DNA of 46,668 nucleotides from Methanobrevibacter thaueri. GTDB taxonomy: Archaea; Methanobacteriota; Methanobacteria; Methanobacteriales; Methanobacteriaceae. A model generated the notes under the pieces. It was not told the DNA's origin. It made no database searches and saw only the letters and a program-made list of their open reading frames with translations. A program made the translations under genes and the position numbers. The stretch is taken from the NCBI GenBank assembly GCA_015062925.1, contig SUTL01000005.1, positions 1-46,668 on the forward strand, in the 5' to 3' direction. Of the stretch, positions 15,833 through 24,735 are shown in pieces; positions within the stretch are counted from its first letter, which is position 1; every line of letters begins with the position of its first letter.

Positions 15833-16514
15833 GAAAATATAAAATTGAGGTTGTTAGGGGTACTGTTAAATTATCTATTCCACCATAACTAAATGCTTCA
15901 CATAGTGTTGCAATTGCAGAAATCATTATTATGTAGATTATGTTGAATTCTGGCATTGGAGATCCTATTGAGACGAAAACCATCCATACAAATACACTCA
16001 TTACTGTGGTTATGACAAACATGGTGAGTGATCCTTCAAGGGATTTTGTACCTCCAAATATTGTGTATTTGATTTTACCGAATTTTTGACCGATTAATGC
16101 TGCGAAACCATCTCCATATACCATTGGAACTATTGCTAGTGCAACAATCCATAGGTATTGTTTTGGATTGTTTGGTGGTGCGATTGTGGCGAATATTGCT
16201 ATTAGTACTGTCCATATTCCTGCGTAGAAGAATAGTCCTAGTGCGTGCCCTGATTCTGTTACACTGTTTTTTATTTTTATTGGTGAGTATTGTGTTAGGA
16301 AGAATAGTACTATTGTTATTGGTAGTGTTAAAAACCATACCATGACCCACGGATTTGTGAAAAATGGCATGGCGAATATCATGTTACCTACCATGATATG
16401 TAAAAATTTACGTGAAACTTCAGGCCTTGTCTTTAAAACAGTTTCAGCTATAACGAAAATGACAGCAACATAAACATATACTATAATTAATGCAAGGATA
16501 TCGGAGAATATCAT
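15816..16514 (-). CDS. Polyprenol/phytol kinase-like membrane CTP-dependent kinase (SEC59/VTE5 family)
   Basis: A 232-residue membrane protein with about seven helices. Family signatures are SRKFLHIMVGN near residue 34, YGDGFAALIGQKFGK, GGTKSLEGSLTMF, and the C-terminal E-containing segment followed by GIDNLTVPLTTSILYF. These are the conserved elements of dolichol kinase/phytol kinase (COG0170), which phosphorylate isoprenoid alcohols with CTP. In an archaeon the substrate could be geranylgeraniol, phytol or another polyprenol, feeding lipid or glycan-carrier pools. The start overlaps by one base the stop of the VTE1-like gene (TAATG), so the two are translated together and probably act on related molecules. 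Confidence 0.8.
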   Translation of the reverse strand: MIFSDILALIIVYVYVAVIFVIAETVLKTRPEVSRKFLHIMVGNMIFAMPFFTNPWVMVWFLTLPITIVLFFLTQYSPIKIKNSVTESGHALGLFFYAGIWTVLIAIFATIAPPNNPKQYLWIVALAIVPMVYGDGFAALIGQKFGKIKYTIFGGTKSLEGSLTMFVITTVMSVFVWMVFVSIGSPMPEFNIIYIIMISAIATLCEAFSYGGIDNLTVPLTTSILYFLVAIL

Positions 16515-17632
16515 TACTTATCATACTCCCCGTATTCACAACCGGCATTTTCAATCTTCACATGGTCAATTAAAGTACCATCTTTCTTATACAACTTAAT
16601 CTCACCCCAACCATTACCACCATTCCACAAACGATTATGTCTTTTCTGACCATCAGGAGCCTCATAATTAATTAACAACATCTCATCACGCTTACAATAA
16701 AGAACCAACTCCATTTTAGAATTCTTATTACTTGCTTTAACATTCCAAGTATGAATCTCATCACCCTCCTGGAAATCAAAATCAATTTTAACCATATTCC
16801 AGAATCTTGCAAAATTATATTCATACATAGTACCCTCATAATAAAACCCAATTAATAATTTACGAGGAATAGAAATACCAAAAGCCTTCGGCCTACCACC
16901 ACCAGCCTCAAAAGCAGAATTATTTAACTTCTTACCAGTTTTAAGACTTGTTAAATTACATGAAGAAATCCAAAGCCAAGGTGAAGTAAAATCACCACCC
17001 CAATTCTTATCAGCATAACCATAAGATTTTTCAGGAATTACCTCATACTCCTCACCATCCAACCAGATAGTACCACTATACTGAGTTTTAATTCCCTCAG
17101 CATGCCAGAACATTTCAAATGAATTTAATTTTCTAAATAAAGAATTTGCACCATAACCAACATTAAAAGTTATTTGCTTATCAATATCCAAATCCCACAT
17201 CATATCTCCAGCATCACTCATATACTCAGGATGTTCACGAGCTTCCTCCTCAGATACTCTTGCAAAACCATTCATATGAGTTTCAGTTAAACTGCAATCC
17301 CCAACACGAATATTCAATTCATCATCAGGACAATCAAAATACTTCATTGAGTAAAAATTATGAATCTGCTTTGGATTTTTACCCCATGTTCCCGCTTTAA
17401 TCATACAATAAGATGGTTTTTTACCAGCTTCACGGTTCTCAGGTAATTGTCCAAGTGTAGGTTCTTCCTCAGCTAACGCAGGATTACATACAAAATACTC
17501 AATAAAAAAAGGTCTTTCTTCACCAGTTTTCTTATTATAAGCAGTTAAAGAATGCCACCACCAATCATAACCCTTCTTAGCAAGTGGTCCTTTAAGCATA
17601 TAATAATCTCTTTTCAAATCACTCTTATTCAT
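16514..17632 (-). CDS. Tocopherol cyclase (VTE1)-like protein
   Basis: A 372-residue soluble protein. The central segment SYGYADKNWGGDFTSPWLWISS closely recalls the plant VTE1 hallmark YAEKNWGG...WFWVQ, and the N-terminal GYDWWWHSLTAYNKKTGEERPFFIEYF fits the domain opening. The fold in this family is a lipocalin-like pair of beta barrels that in plants closes the chromanol ring of tocopherol. Archaea are not known to make tocopherol, so the real substrate is likely another prenyl lipid. No signal peptide is present. It is co-translated with a VTE5-like kinase, which supports an isoprenoid role. Family placement is by motif recognition only. Confidence 0.7.
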   Translation of the reverse strand: MNKSDLKRDYYMLKGPLAKKGYDWWWHSLTAYNKKTGEERPFFIEYFVCNPALAEEEPTLGQLPENREAGKKPSYCMIKAGTWGKNPKQIHNFYSMKYFDCPDDELNIRVGDCSLTETHMNGFARVSEEEAREHPEYMSDAGDMMWDLDIDKQITFNVGYGANSLFRKLNSFEMFWHAEGIKTQYSGTIWLDGEEYEVIPEKSYGYADKNWGGDFTSPWLWISSCNLTSLKTGKKLNNSAFEAGGGRPKAFGISIPRKLLIGFYYEGTMYEYNFARFWNMVKIDFDFQEGDEIHTWNVKASNKNSKMELVLYCKRDEMLLINYEAPDGQKRHNRLWNGGNGWGEIKLYKKDGTLIDHVKIENAGCEYGEYDK

Positions 17633-17780
17633 AATTATTACTCCAATAAAACAAATATTCTATATTAATAATTTAATTTATATTAATAATAATTAAAATA
17701 ATTTATTATTTAATTTAAAAGCAAAAAACTATAAAATTAATAAAAAAAAGATAAAATGGGAAAAATATTCCCCTAAAAAT

Positions 17781-18421
17781 TTAAACATCTGCAGGTTTTC
17801 CTTTTTCAGCCCATTTAACAGTAATATTAGTAAATGGTTGAGCAATTGCACTCCAAATCAAACTTAATATCCAATGTGAGAATATCATGATTAAAATATC
17901 AGGAATTGAAAATACTCCAATAAATGCTAATCCGATAAATATGAAATTATCGATTAATTCACTGAAAGCAATAACTCCTAAGTTTTTAACAGCAGAATAC
18001 TCTTTTCCTTCATTTACAATAGTTGTAATTCTTGCATTTTAAAGTTACCAATCAAGTAACTAATATATGATGCAATAAGGATTCTTGGAGTTTGTGTAAA
18101 TACAAATGCTAGGCTTGAATCTCCAGTATAGAAAGCTGGAGAAGGTAAGAATAATATTAAAGTTGTCATGAATACAAATAAAATATCAACACAAAGACCT
18201 AATATAATAGTTCTACGTGCAGTCCTTTCACCATAAACATCAGCAATTACATTAGTTAAAATATATACTAAAGGATAAATAAGTACTCCAGCAGGAGTTT
18301 CCATTCCTAAAAATCCAATATTAATAATTTTAACAGTTATTAAATTTGCGATGGTGAATGCCATACAGAAAAATGCAGTAATTATTACTCTTTTTTCAGT
18401 AAAGTCAAAATTCAAATCCAT
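17781..18421 (-). pseudogene. YhhQ-type queuosine/archaeosine precursor transporter, single frameshift
   Basis: The track gives only 135 residues (MDLNFDFTEKRVII...), with helices and the COG1738 marks LIYPLVYILTNVIADVYGERTARRTI and TPRILIASYISYLIGNFK. Just after GNFK the frame fails. In the next frame the family continues NARITTIVNEGKEYSAVKNL, FSELIDNFIFIGLAFIGVFS, LIMIFSHWILSLIWS, ending at TAA 17781. One extra A in the run AACTTTAAAATGC restores a 213-residue protein of normal length. YhhQ proteins import preQ0/preQ1, and preQ0 is the archaeosine precursor. The break is at a homopolymer, so sequencing error, recent mutation or slippage are all possible. Confidence 0.75.
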
Positions 18422-18468
18422 GCTAACATATATTTAACATTAACAGTATTTAATTATTATGTAAAAAG

Positions 18469-20292
18469 TTAATAACCAATATCTAAAATTCTTTCCTTAG
18501 TATTATGTCTCACCCATTTTTTACCCATATTTGAATAAAAAATATTAATCTTCTTTTTTGCATGTTTTTTCAAATGATAATTTAATTTAACAATTAAACT
18601 TCTCTGATCATACGAGCAAAACTTTGTTTTAACATATTTAACTCTTAACCATTTATTTGGAAGTGAAGCTCCCGGAACATCATACCTACCATAAGAATTA
18701 CTTAACAAAACCTTTTTACCATTCTTACTAATGTCTAAAATAGCAACATAATGATTATAAGCATGGAATATTAAAGCACAACCTCCTTTTTTCAATTTCT
18801 TAAGTGCCTTTGAAAATGATTTTTTAGTAAAATAACTGGCTTTAAAATGTAATTTCTTTAAAGCTTTTTTAATCCATTGACATTTAGTTCCAAAACCTGG
18901 GGTAGTGCCTGCTTTTTTTGCAAATTGTTTTTCAGGAATATAATGTCTTAAAACCTGACTGCACATACTAGCTGATGTTGGAGCACAGGTATATGGAGTA
19001 TTCTGTTTATCACGAACTTCAGAATATGTATATGATTTGCCTTTAAGTGAAACTGTTATTTTTTTAGGCCAATATCCTTTTTTGTTTTTCTTAACTATTT
19101 TTGTATTAATTGCTCTTTCTATAACATTCCATTTTTCACGTTTAATAATATGATTAAGTTTTGGTTGGGTTTTTGATTTGAAAAACGTATATTTTGATAA
19201 TTTCTTATTTAAAAATAAACAATAACTATCCCTTTTTATAACCTTTTTATATTGGGATTTTTTAAGAGTGTATTTGAAATCTCCATCAGCCATTACATAA
19301 TTACCTGACATCCAATCAATATCCGGAACACCGTTTTTAAATGGAATTTTCTTTTTTAAAGGGTTTTTAACATTTCCTTTAATTCCAATAACTATTTTTG
19401 TATTAAAAGACCCGATAATAGTTGTGGTTCCCTCATATTCTACTGTGATTGTTAAAGTTCCAGTTCCAGCATATGGTTTGAAAACTATTATTCCTTCATT
19501 ATTTGTTTTTTTAACATATATTTTATCATTAACTGTTATTTTAATTGTTTTACCTCCAACAACAGATTGTGTTGGGCTTTTTAAATATATTCTTAAATAA
19601 CCATTTGTTAATAATCGAGTGTTTCCAATGACAATAGATGTTGTTGCAGGTACAAGTAATTTAATTGTTTTTGATATGGAATTATAATACTCATCACCAG
19701 CATATATGATTTTAACTGAATAAGTTGAAGGTTTTAATGAAATTTTAAAACCTGCTCTACCATCTGAATTAGTAGTGTCTTTGTAAGTTTTACCATTTAC
19801 TGTGAATTTAATCAAAGCATCAGCTATTACTTCGTTATCCTGGTTTTTAAGATAAGCATAGAAGTAATCTCCTTTGATTAATGTGGTGTTAATAACTGTT
19901 AAATTTGTATTGATTTTTAATATATTAATGTTAAAAGTTGAATTAGCTGATGGAATCTGTGAATTACCATTATAAATAATATTTAAAAGATAATTATTAG
20001 GTTTTAGATTTAGTTTTAAATTACTTTTCCCCTGCAAATCCGTTAGAAGCGAGTAATTCTTATCATCAATATTTGCAGTTATGTTTTGATTTACTAATGG
20101 ATAGTTATTTGAATCTTTAAGATAAATATCAATTGAATCTCCAGTTTGAATTTCAGTAGTGTTAATTGTTATTTTAGGTGATGTAGTGTTTGTTAATGTA
20201 TCTGGAGAGGTTTGATTAGTGGCTGTGGCGAAGGATATTGTGAATAAAAATATTATACTACATATTACCAGTAATTTTAATATTTTATTCAT
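18469..20292 (-). CDS. Secreted Ig-repeat protein with C39-like cysteine peptidase domain (copy A)
   Basis: A 607-residue protein with a signal peptide (ILKLLVICSIIFLFTISFATA), then three Big_1/Ig-like repeats (about 38-125, 128-213, 216-303). A linker domain follows with PDIDWMSGNYVM and GYWPKKITVSLKGKSYTYSEV, which resembles pseudomurein-binding repeats. The C-terminal domain is peptidase C39-like: Gln430-x5-Cys436 (QNTPYTC), His514 (HYVAILD) and Asn532 (LLSNSYG), spaced as a papain-fold triad with oxyanion Gln. It probably acts at the pseudomurein wall, cutting peptide or isopeptide bonds or processing surface proteins. It follows its paralogue by 15 bases. Ala437 replaces the Gly usual after the nucleophile. 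Confidence 0.75.
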   Translation of the reverse strand: MNKILKLLVICSIIFLFTISFATATNQTSPDTLTNTTSPKITINTTEIQTGDSIDIYLKDSNNYPLVNQNITANIDDKNYSLLTDLQGKSNLKLNLKPNNYLLNIIYNGNSQIPSANSTFNINILKINTNLTVINTTLIKGDYFYAYLKNQDNEVIADALIKFTVNGKTYKDTTNSDGRAGFKISLKPSTYSVKIIYAGDEYYNSISKTIKLLVPATTSIVIGNTRLLTNGYLRIYLKSPTQSVVGGKTIKITVNDKIYVKKTNNEGIIVFKPYAGTGTLTITVEYEGTTTIIGSFNTKIVIGIKGNVKNPLKKKIPFKNGVPDIDWMSGNYVMADGDFKYTLKKSQYKKVIKRDSYCLFLNKKLSKYTFFKSKTQPKLNHIIKREKWNVIERAINTKIVKKNKKGYWPKKITVSLKGKSYTYSEVRDKQNTPYTCAPTSASMCSQVLRHYIPEKQFAKKAGTTPGFGTKCQWIKKALKKLHFKASYFTKKSFSKALKKLKKGGCALIFHAYNHYVAILDISKNGKKVLLSNSYGRYDVPGASLPNKWLRVKYVKTKFCSYDQRSLIVKLNYHLKKHAKKKINIFYSNMGKKWVRHNTKERILDIGY

Positions 20293-20307
20293 AACATTAA
20301 ACCTCCA

Positions 20308-22134
20308 TCATAATCCTAATCGCTGATGCGTATTATGTTTATGCCAGTTTGATCCAAAACTTGTATAGTAATTATTTATACTGTTTTTTGTTGAATTTGA
20401 TAATTTATAATTTAATTTAACAATTAAACTTTCCTCCCAATGTGAGAATTTCTTTTTCATATAACTCACTTTCAACCATTTTGTTGGAATATTATCATAA
20501 CTGCCATATGAATTACTTACCAGAACCTTTTTACCATTGCTACTGATATCTAAAATTGTCACATAATGCATATTTGCATGAAATACTAAAGCACATCCTC
20601 CTTTTTTAAGTTGATTTAAAGCTTTTTTAAAAGATGCTTTATAGTAGTATGTACATTTGAAATGATTTTTCTCCAATGCTTTTTTAATACCTGAACATGG
20701 TGTTCCTTCACTTTTTTTAGTTCCTGCGAGTTTTGCCAAGTATTTTTCACATACATAATTTTTTAAAACCTGACTGCAAACACTTCCAGATGTTGGTCCA
20801 CAAGTATATCCTGTGTTTTGAGCATCTCTTACTTCAGGATAAGTATATGATTTGCCTTTAAGTGATACTGTGATTTTACCCGGCCAATATCCATGTTTAT
20901 TTTTTTTAACAAGTTTAGCATTTATTGCTCTTTCAATTACATTCCATTTTTCACGTTTAATGATATGGTTGAGTTTAGGATGATTTTTAGTTTTGAAAAA
21001 TGTGTATTTTGTTAATTTATTATTTAAATATAAGCAATAACTATCTCTTTTTAATACTTGTTTGTATTGGGATTTTTTAAGAGTGTATTTTGCATTATTA
21101 TCCCCCATCACATAGTTTGCAGGCATTAAATCAATATCAGGTTTACCATTTTTAGAAGCAATACTTGTTTTTAAAGGGTCTTTAACATTGCCATCATAAC
21201 ATTTCATGCTTTTGGAGGAGTAATATTTACCTACTTTGGCTTTAACTTTATATGCTCCCTGTTTAACAGATGGTTTGAAAATAACTATTCCTTCAGAATT
21301 ACTTTTTTTAGATAATTTTTTATTTCCAATGAATAATCTTACTTTTTTAGAAACTGATTTGCCGTTGATTTTTAAATAAATCCTCATATAACCATTAGAG
21401 AGTAATTTGGAGTTTCCTATTTTAATTGATCTGGATGTTGTTGTGCGAACCTTGAATTTTAAAGATGATGAGAAATATTGATTATCTCCTTTATATTTAA
21501 CTTTAATTGATGTTGGAGCTTTTAATTTAATTTTAACTATTCCTTTGGAGTTGGTTTTTCTTATGTGTTTTTTACCTTTGTATTTTATGGTGATTTTTTT
21601 ATTTGAAACACTGTTTCCATTACTATCAACTAAATATATGTTTATACTTCCCTTTTTTATAATATAATTCGCTGATTCTATGATTCTTGTATTTAATTTT
21701 GATAGTATGATTTTAAAAGCTGCAAAAGTGGCATTATATTCATCATCTCCTTTAAATGAAACTGTTAATGTATAAGTTCCTTTTGCAAGATTTATTGGAA
21801 ATTTTACAATACCTTTGGAATTAGTTGTGTAAGTATAGTTTTTATTATTTAAGTTAATTGTTAAATTTTTTGATTCTAAACTTCCATTTGTAGAGTTTTT
21901 TAAATAAATTTCAAGTGTATCTTTACTTTTAAGAGTATTGGTTTGTATTGTGATGTTTGGTGTTGTTTTCTGGATTGATTGATTTGTATTTGAAATATTG
22001 TTTTCTATTTGTATTGTATTATTTTCATTTAATGGATTGAAATCAGTTGAATTATCTTCAGTTGCACTGACAGTTAGAATATTTAAAAATAATAAAAATA
22101 ACAAAATAATAAAAAATTTTGTTTTAAATTGCAT
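20308..22134 (-). CDS. Secreted Ig-repeat protein with C39-like cysteine peptidase domain (copy B)
   Basis: A 608-residue paralogue of the next gene with the same order: signal peptide (FFIILLFLLFLNILTVSA), three Ig-like repeats, wall-binding-like segments (PDIDLMPANYVM; GYWPGKITVSLKGKSYTYPEV), and a C39-like domain with Gln439, Cys445 (YTCGPTSGSVC), His523 (HYVTILD) and Asn541. Both copies end with a conserved tail W-x-(R/K)-H-N-T. Similarity is far higher in the C-terminal 290 residues than in the Ig part, which suggests the catalytic end is under selection and the stalk drifts. SD GGTGA precedes the ATG. Likely first gene of a two-gene transcript. Confidence 0.75.
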   Translation of the reverse strand: MQFKTKFFIILLFLLFLNILTVSATEDNSTDFNPLNENNTIQIENNISNTNQSIQKTTPNITIQTNTLKSKDTLEIYLKNSTNGSLESKNLTINLNNKNYTYTTNSKGIVKFPINLAKGTYTLTVSFKGDDEYNATFAAFKIILSKLNTRIIESANYIIKKGSINIYLVDSNGNSVSNKKITIKYKGKKHIRKTNSKGIVKIKLKAPTSIKVKYKGDNQYFSSSLKFKVRTTTSRSIKIGNSKLLSNGYMRIYLKINGKSVSKKVRLFIGNKKLSKKSNSEGIVIFKPSVKQGAYKVKAKVGKYYSSKSMKCYDGNVKDPLKTSIASKNGKPDIDLMPANYVMGDNNAKYTLKKSQYKQVLKRDSYCLYLNNKLTKYTFFKTKNHPKLNHIIKREKWNVIERAINAKLVKKNKHGYWPGKITVSLKGKSYTYPEVRDAQNTGYTCGPTSGSVCSQVLKNYVCEKYLAKLAGTKKSEGTPCSGIKKALEKNHFKCTYYYKASFKKALNQLKKGGCALVFHANMHYVTILDISSNGKKVLVSNSYGSYDNIPTKWLKVSYMKKKFSHWEESLIVKLNYKLSNSTKNSINNYYTSFGSNWHKHNTHQRLGL

Positions 22135-22215
22135 ATATTCACCATAATATTAGTATTACATTATATTAAATTACATATATAATATTTATGGCCAATTTAT
22201 TAACAATGAAAAGGA

Positions 22216-22240
22216 TTTTGGAAAAGTATTTTTTCCAAAA
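22216..22240 (-). terminator. Hairpin downstream of the eha operon
   Basis: A perfect 10-bp inverted repeat TTTTGGAAAA / TTTTCCAAAA with a 5-base loop lies about 35 bases beyond the stop of the CBS gene, the last gene of the long minus-strand operon. Confidence 0.5.
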
Positions 22241-22275
22241 AATGTGTGTTGAATTTTTTATTTTTTAGGATAGGA

Positions 22276-22911
22276 TTATTTTTTTGCCCTTCCAACTCTG
22301 CGTGCAACTACCATTTCACCAACAGAAATTAATCCTGCGAAGAATTTTTCAAGTCCTCCTGTTGCCCAGATTGCTTCACCAAATGTTGAATTCATGATGT
22401 TTTTCTCATATTCTTCAGGTGAAATCTTTATGCCAGTTGTTTTTTTGTATACTAAAGCTGAAGCTGACATTAATTCTTCCCAGCTGACTCCTTTTAGTTG
22501 GTTTTGCATTGCTTTGTATAGTTTTTCCACTTTAATATCATATAGGTCGGATAATAATTCAACTATATCACAGGCGCGAACCATACCTATTACTTGATTA
22601 TCATCATTTACAACTGGTACTGTTACAAATTTATTGTTTGCTGTTAATATTACTGCTTTTCTTGCAGGGTCATTTTCATGTACTGTGGAAACTTCATCTG
22701 AACTACTCATTATTTCCTGAATTTTATCTTTACCTTCTCTAAGTCCTCGTGTAATATCGAATGCTGTAATCCATCCTACTAATTGTTTATTATCATTTAC
22801 CACTGGACATGTGAAACGTCTAACATTTTCCATAGCTTTTGAAGCTTCAATTACACTGTCATTGCAATTTAAGTATACGAAGTCTTTATCCATTAATTCT
22901 TTTGCTTTCAT
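22276..22911 (-). CDS. CBS-domain protein at the end of the eha operon
   Basis: A 211-residue protein with two CBS domains: residues about 1-60 (MDKDFVYLNCNDSVIEASKAM...CPVVNDNKQLVGWITAFDI) and 65-125 (SSDEVSTVHENDPARKAVIL...VPVVNDDNQVIGMVRACDI). A C-terminal segment of about 85 residues is of unknown type (WEELMSASALVYKKTTGIKI). CBS pairs bind adenosyl ligands such as AMP, ATP or SAM and act as energy sensors, so a role in tuning Eha or its polyferredoxins is reasonable but unproven. SD GGGGG precedes the ATG. It follows the third polyferredoxin by 20 bases. Confidence 0.85.
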   Translation of the reverse strand: MKAKELMDKDFVYLNCNDSVIEASKAMENVRRFTCPVVNDNKQLVGWITAFDITRGLREGKDKIQEIMSSSDEVSTVHENDPARKAVILTANNKFVTVPVVNDDNQVIGMVRACDIVELLSDLYDIKVEKLYKAMQNQLKGVSWEELMSASALVYKKTTGIKISPEEYEKNIMNSTFGEAIWATGGLEKFFAGLISVGEMVVARRVGRAKK

Positions 22912-22931
22912 AAACAGCCCCCATTTTTTCC

Positions 22932-23759
22932 TTATTTTAATTCAACTCTTTTTAATGCTCCTACTGGACAATGGTTTGTGCATTCAATACATCTTATGCA
23001 TTTATCATTGTCTAGAACTACTTCACCATCCACTAATTCTATTGCACCGGTCGGGCAATTTTCTTCACATAAATAACAATTTACACATGATTCATGATTT
23101 ACATCTATTAATCTTGAATGAATTATTGGCCCAATATATCGGTCTAATTCAATTGCATAGTCATTTAGTGAAATTTCTTTACATGCCCCACAGCCAATAC
23201 ATAGTTTTTCATTAATATATGGATATAATTCATCATCAATTAATTCTATCCCCATATCCATATTTAAATCATCAAAAAACTCTTTAAATTCAAGAGTGAA
23301 TGCATTTGTCGGACATAATCTTGCACAATCATCCCAATTAGTATCAATTGAATAATCTACTGAAATACTGTTCATACGAATTACTCTGTGAACACTACTA
23401 ACATTAGCTAAATTATATTCAATAACTTCACGTTCATCTTCATGATTATAACTAACATTATTGTTAATTAATTTAATAGCTGAAACTGGACATGTTTGAA
23501 CACATATTTCACATTTAACACATTTATCAGTTATTTTTGCCATTCTGAAAATATTTGCCGGTTCAATTGCATTAACAGGACATTCTCCAACACAAGTATT
23601 ACATCTCACACATCTTGGTGAAACAGCAAAAATTTCCTGGTTTGTACTGAAATCCTCTAGTTCAAATTGGAAATCATCACCATCATCATCTAATTCAACA
23701 GATTTCAAAAGAACTTCACGTTCTAAATTTTTCATCTGTTTTATAAAAGATACATTCAT
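22932..23759 (-). CDS. Third polyferredoxin of the eha operon
   Basis: A 275-residue iron-sulfur protein. Complete [4Fe-4S] motifs are CVRCNTCVGECP, CVKCEICVQTCP, CVNCYLCEENCP and CIRCIECTNHCP. Between the pairs are two partial motifs: CARLCP, lacking the first two cysteines, and CIGCGACKEIS, lacking the last. Together these could still supply one cluster. It is expected to carry electrons between Eha (EhaP/EhaQ) and an acceptor. It lies 22 bases after the PfkB gene. An acidic N-terminal 40 residues precede the first motif. Partner identity is inferred from context. Confidence 0.85.
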   Translation of the reverse strand: MNVSFIKQMKNLEREVLLKSVELDDDGDDFQFELEDFSTNQEIFAVSPRCVRCNTCVGECPVNAIEPANIFRMAKITDKCVKCEICVQTCPVSAIKLINNNVSYNHEDEREVIEYNLANVSSVHRVIRMNSISVDYSIDTNWDDCARLCPTNAFTLEFKEFFDDLNMDMGIELIDDELYPYINEKLCIGCGACKEISLNDYAIELDRYIGPIIHSRLIDVNHESCVNCYLCEENCPTGAIELVDGEVVLDNDKCIRCIECTNHCPVGALKRVELK

Positions 23760-23781
23760 TTTAATACCAACTGAAATTAAT

Positions 23782-24723
23782 TTATTTTATTTGAAAAAAC
23801 TCCTTTAAATCTTTTAAATTTGGGAATTTTTCCATTCCAAATCCTCCAATAGATTTACTAGCCACCCAATTTCCAATTTTACATGATTTTTCAAGATCAT
23901 ATCCTTTTAGATAGGAATATAAAAATCCACTGTTAAAACTATCTCCTGCTCCGGTTGTATCTACAACATCACATTTAAATGCTTCAATTTTACATTCTTC
24001 TTTATTTGTAATTGCATATACTCCTTTTGAGCCCTGTTTTATTACAATAGTTTCAATTCCTAAATCTAGAAATCCAATAGCTAATTCTTTTAATGAAGAT
24101 TTGTCATTATTACATAATAATCTTAATTCTGATTCATTTATTAATAATATATTAGTTCTATTTAGTATAGGTTTTAATTCTTCAAATCCTTTTTTAACAT
24201 ATAACATTCCAGGATCAAAGCTTAATAGGCATTCATCATTAAGTTTTTCTAATAGTTCTATTTGAGTTTTAAAGGAATCTCCGACAAATGATGTGTAATG
24301 CATTATTTTACATCTCATTATATTTAACGGATTGATTTCATCTATTTTTATTTCATCATTTACTCCTGGATCAATGTATAAGCATCTTTCTCCTTCCTGG
24401 TCGACGAATCCTAGGCATTTGCCTGTTGCTCCTGTGTCTGAGTAGATTAAATTGTTAGTGTAAACTCCATTTATAGCGAGATTGTATTCTATTAAATCAC
24501 CATCTTCATCTTCTGCGATTTTACCTATTATTGATGTTGAACAACCTAATCTTGCCAGACCAACGATAGTATTGGCCGCTGAACCTCCTGGAGTGTCTAT
24601 TTCATTTGTAATGAAACTTTCTTCATCATTTGTGACAATATTTTCAACAGAATAGAGCTTATCTACGTTTAGTGCTCCGAATCCTATTATTTCTGCATTT
24701 AAATCATTATCATAAATTTCCAT
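23782..24723 (-). CDS. PfkB-family carbohydrate/nucleoside kinase
   Basis: A 313-residue kinase of the ribokinase superfamily. The N-terminal GG motif is TPGGSAANTIVGLARLG (about residues 45-61). The C-terminal signature DTTGAGDSFNSGFLYSYLKG carries the anion hole and catalytic Asp, and IVIKQGSKGVYAI is the ATP-site strand. Such enzymes phosphorylate sugars or nucleosides; the substrate is not readable. It sits 12 bases after the Ftr paralogue within the eha transcript, a placement I recall as conserved in Methanobacteriales, although its link to hydrogenase function is unclear. Confidence 0.85.
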   Translation of the reverse strand: MEIYDNDLNAEIIGFGALNVDKLYSVENIVTNDEESFITNEIDTPGGSAANTIVGLARLGCSTSIIGKIAEDEDGDLIEYNLAINGVYTNNLIYSDTGATGKCLGFVDQEGERCLYIDPGVNDEIKIDEINPLNIMRCKIMHYTSFVGDSFKTQIELLEKLNDECLLSFDPGMLYVKKGFEELKPILNRTNILLINESELRLLCNNDKSSLKELAIGFLDLGIETIVIKQGSKGVYAITNKEECKIEAFKCDVVDTTGAGDSFNSGFLYSYLKGYDLEKSCKIGNWVASKSIGGFGMEKFPNLKDLKEFFQIK

Positions 24724-24735
24724 TTTTAAAACCTT

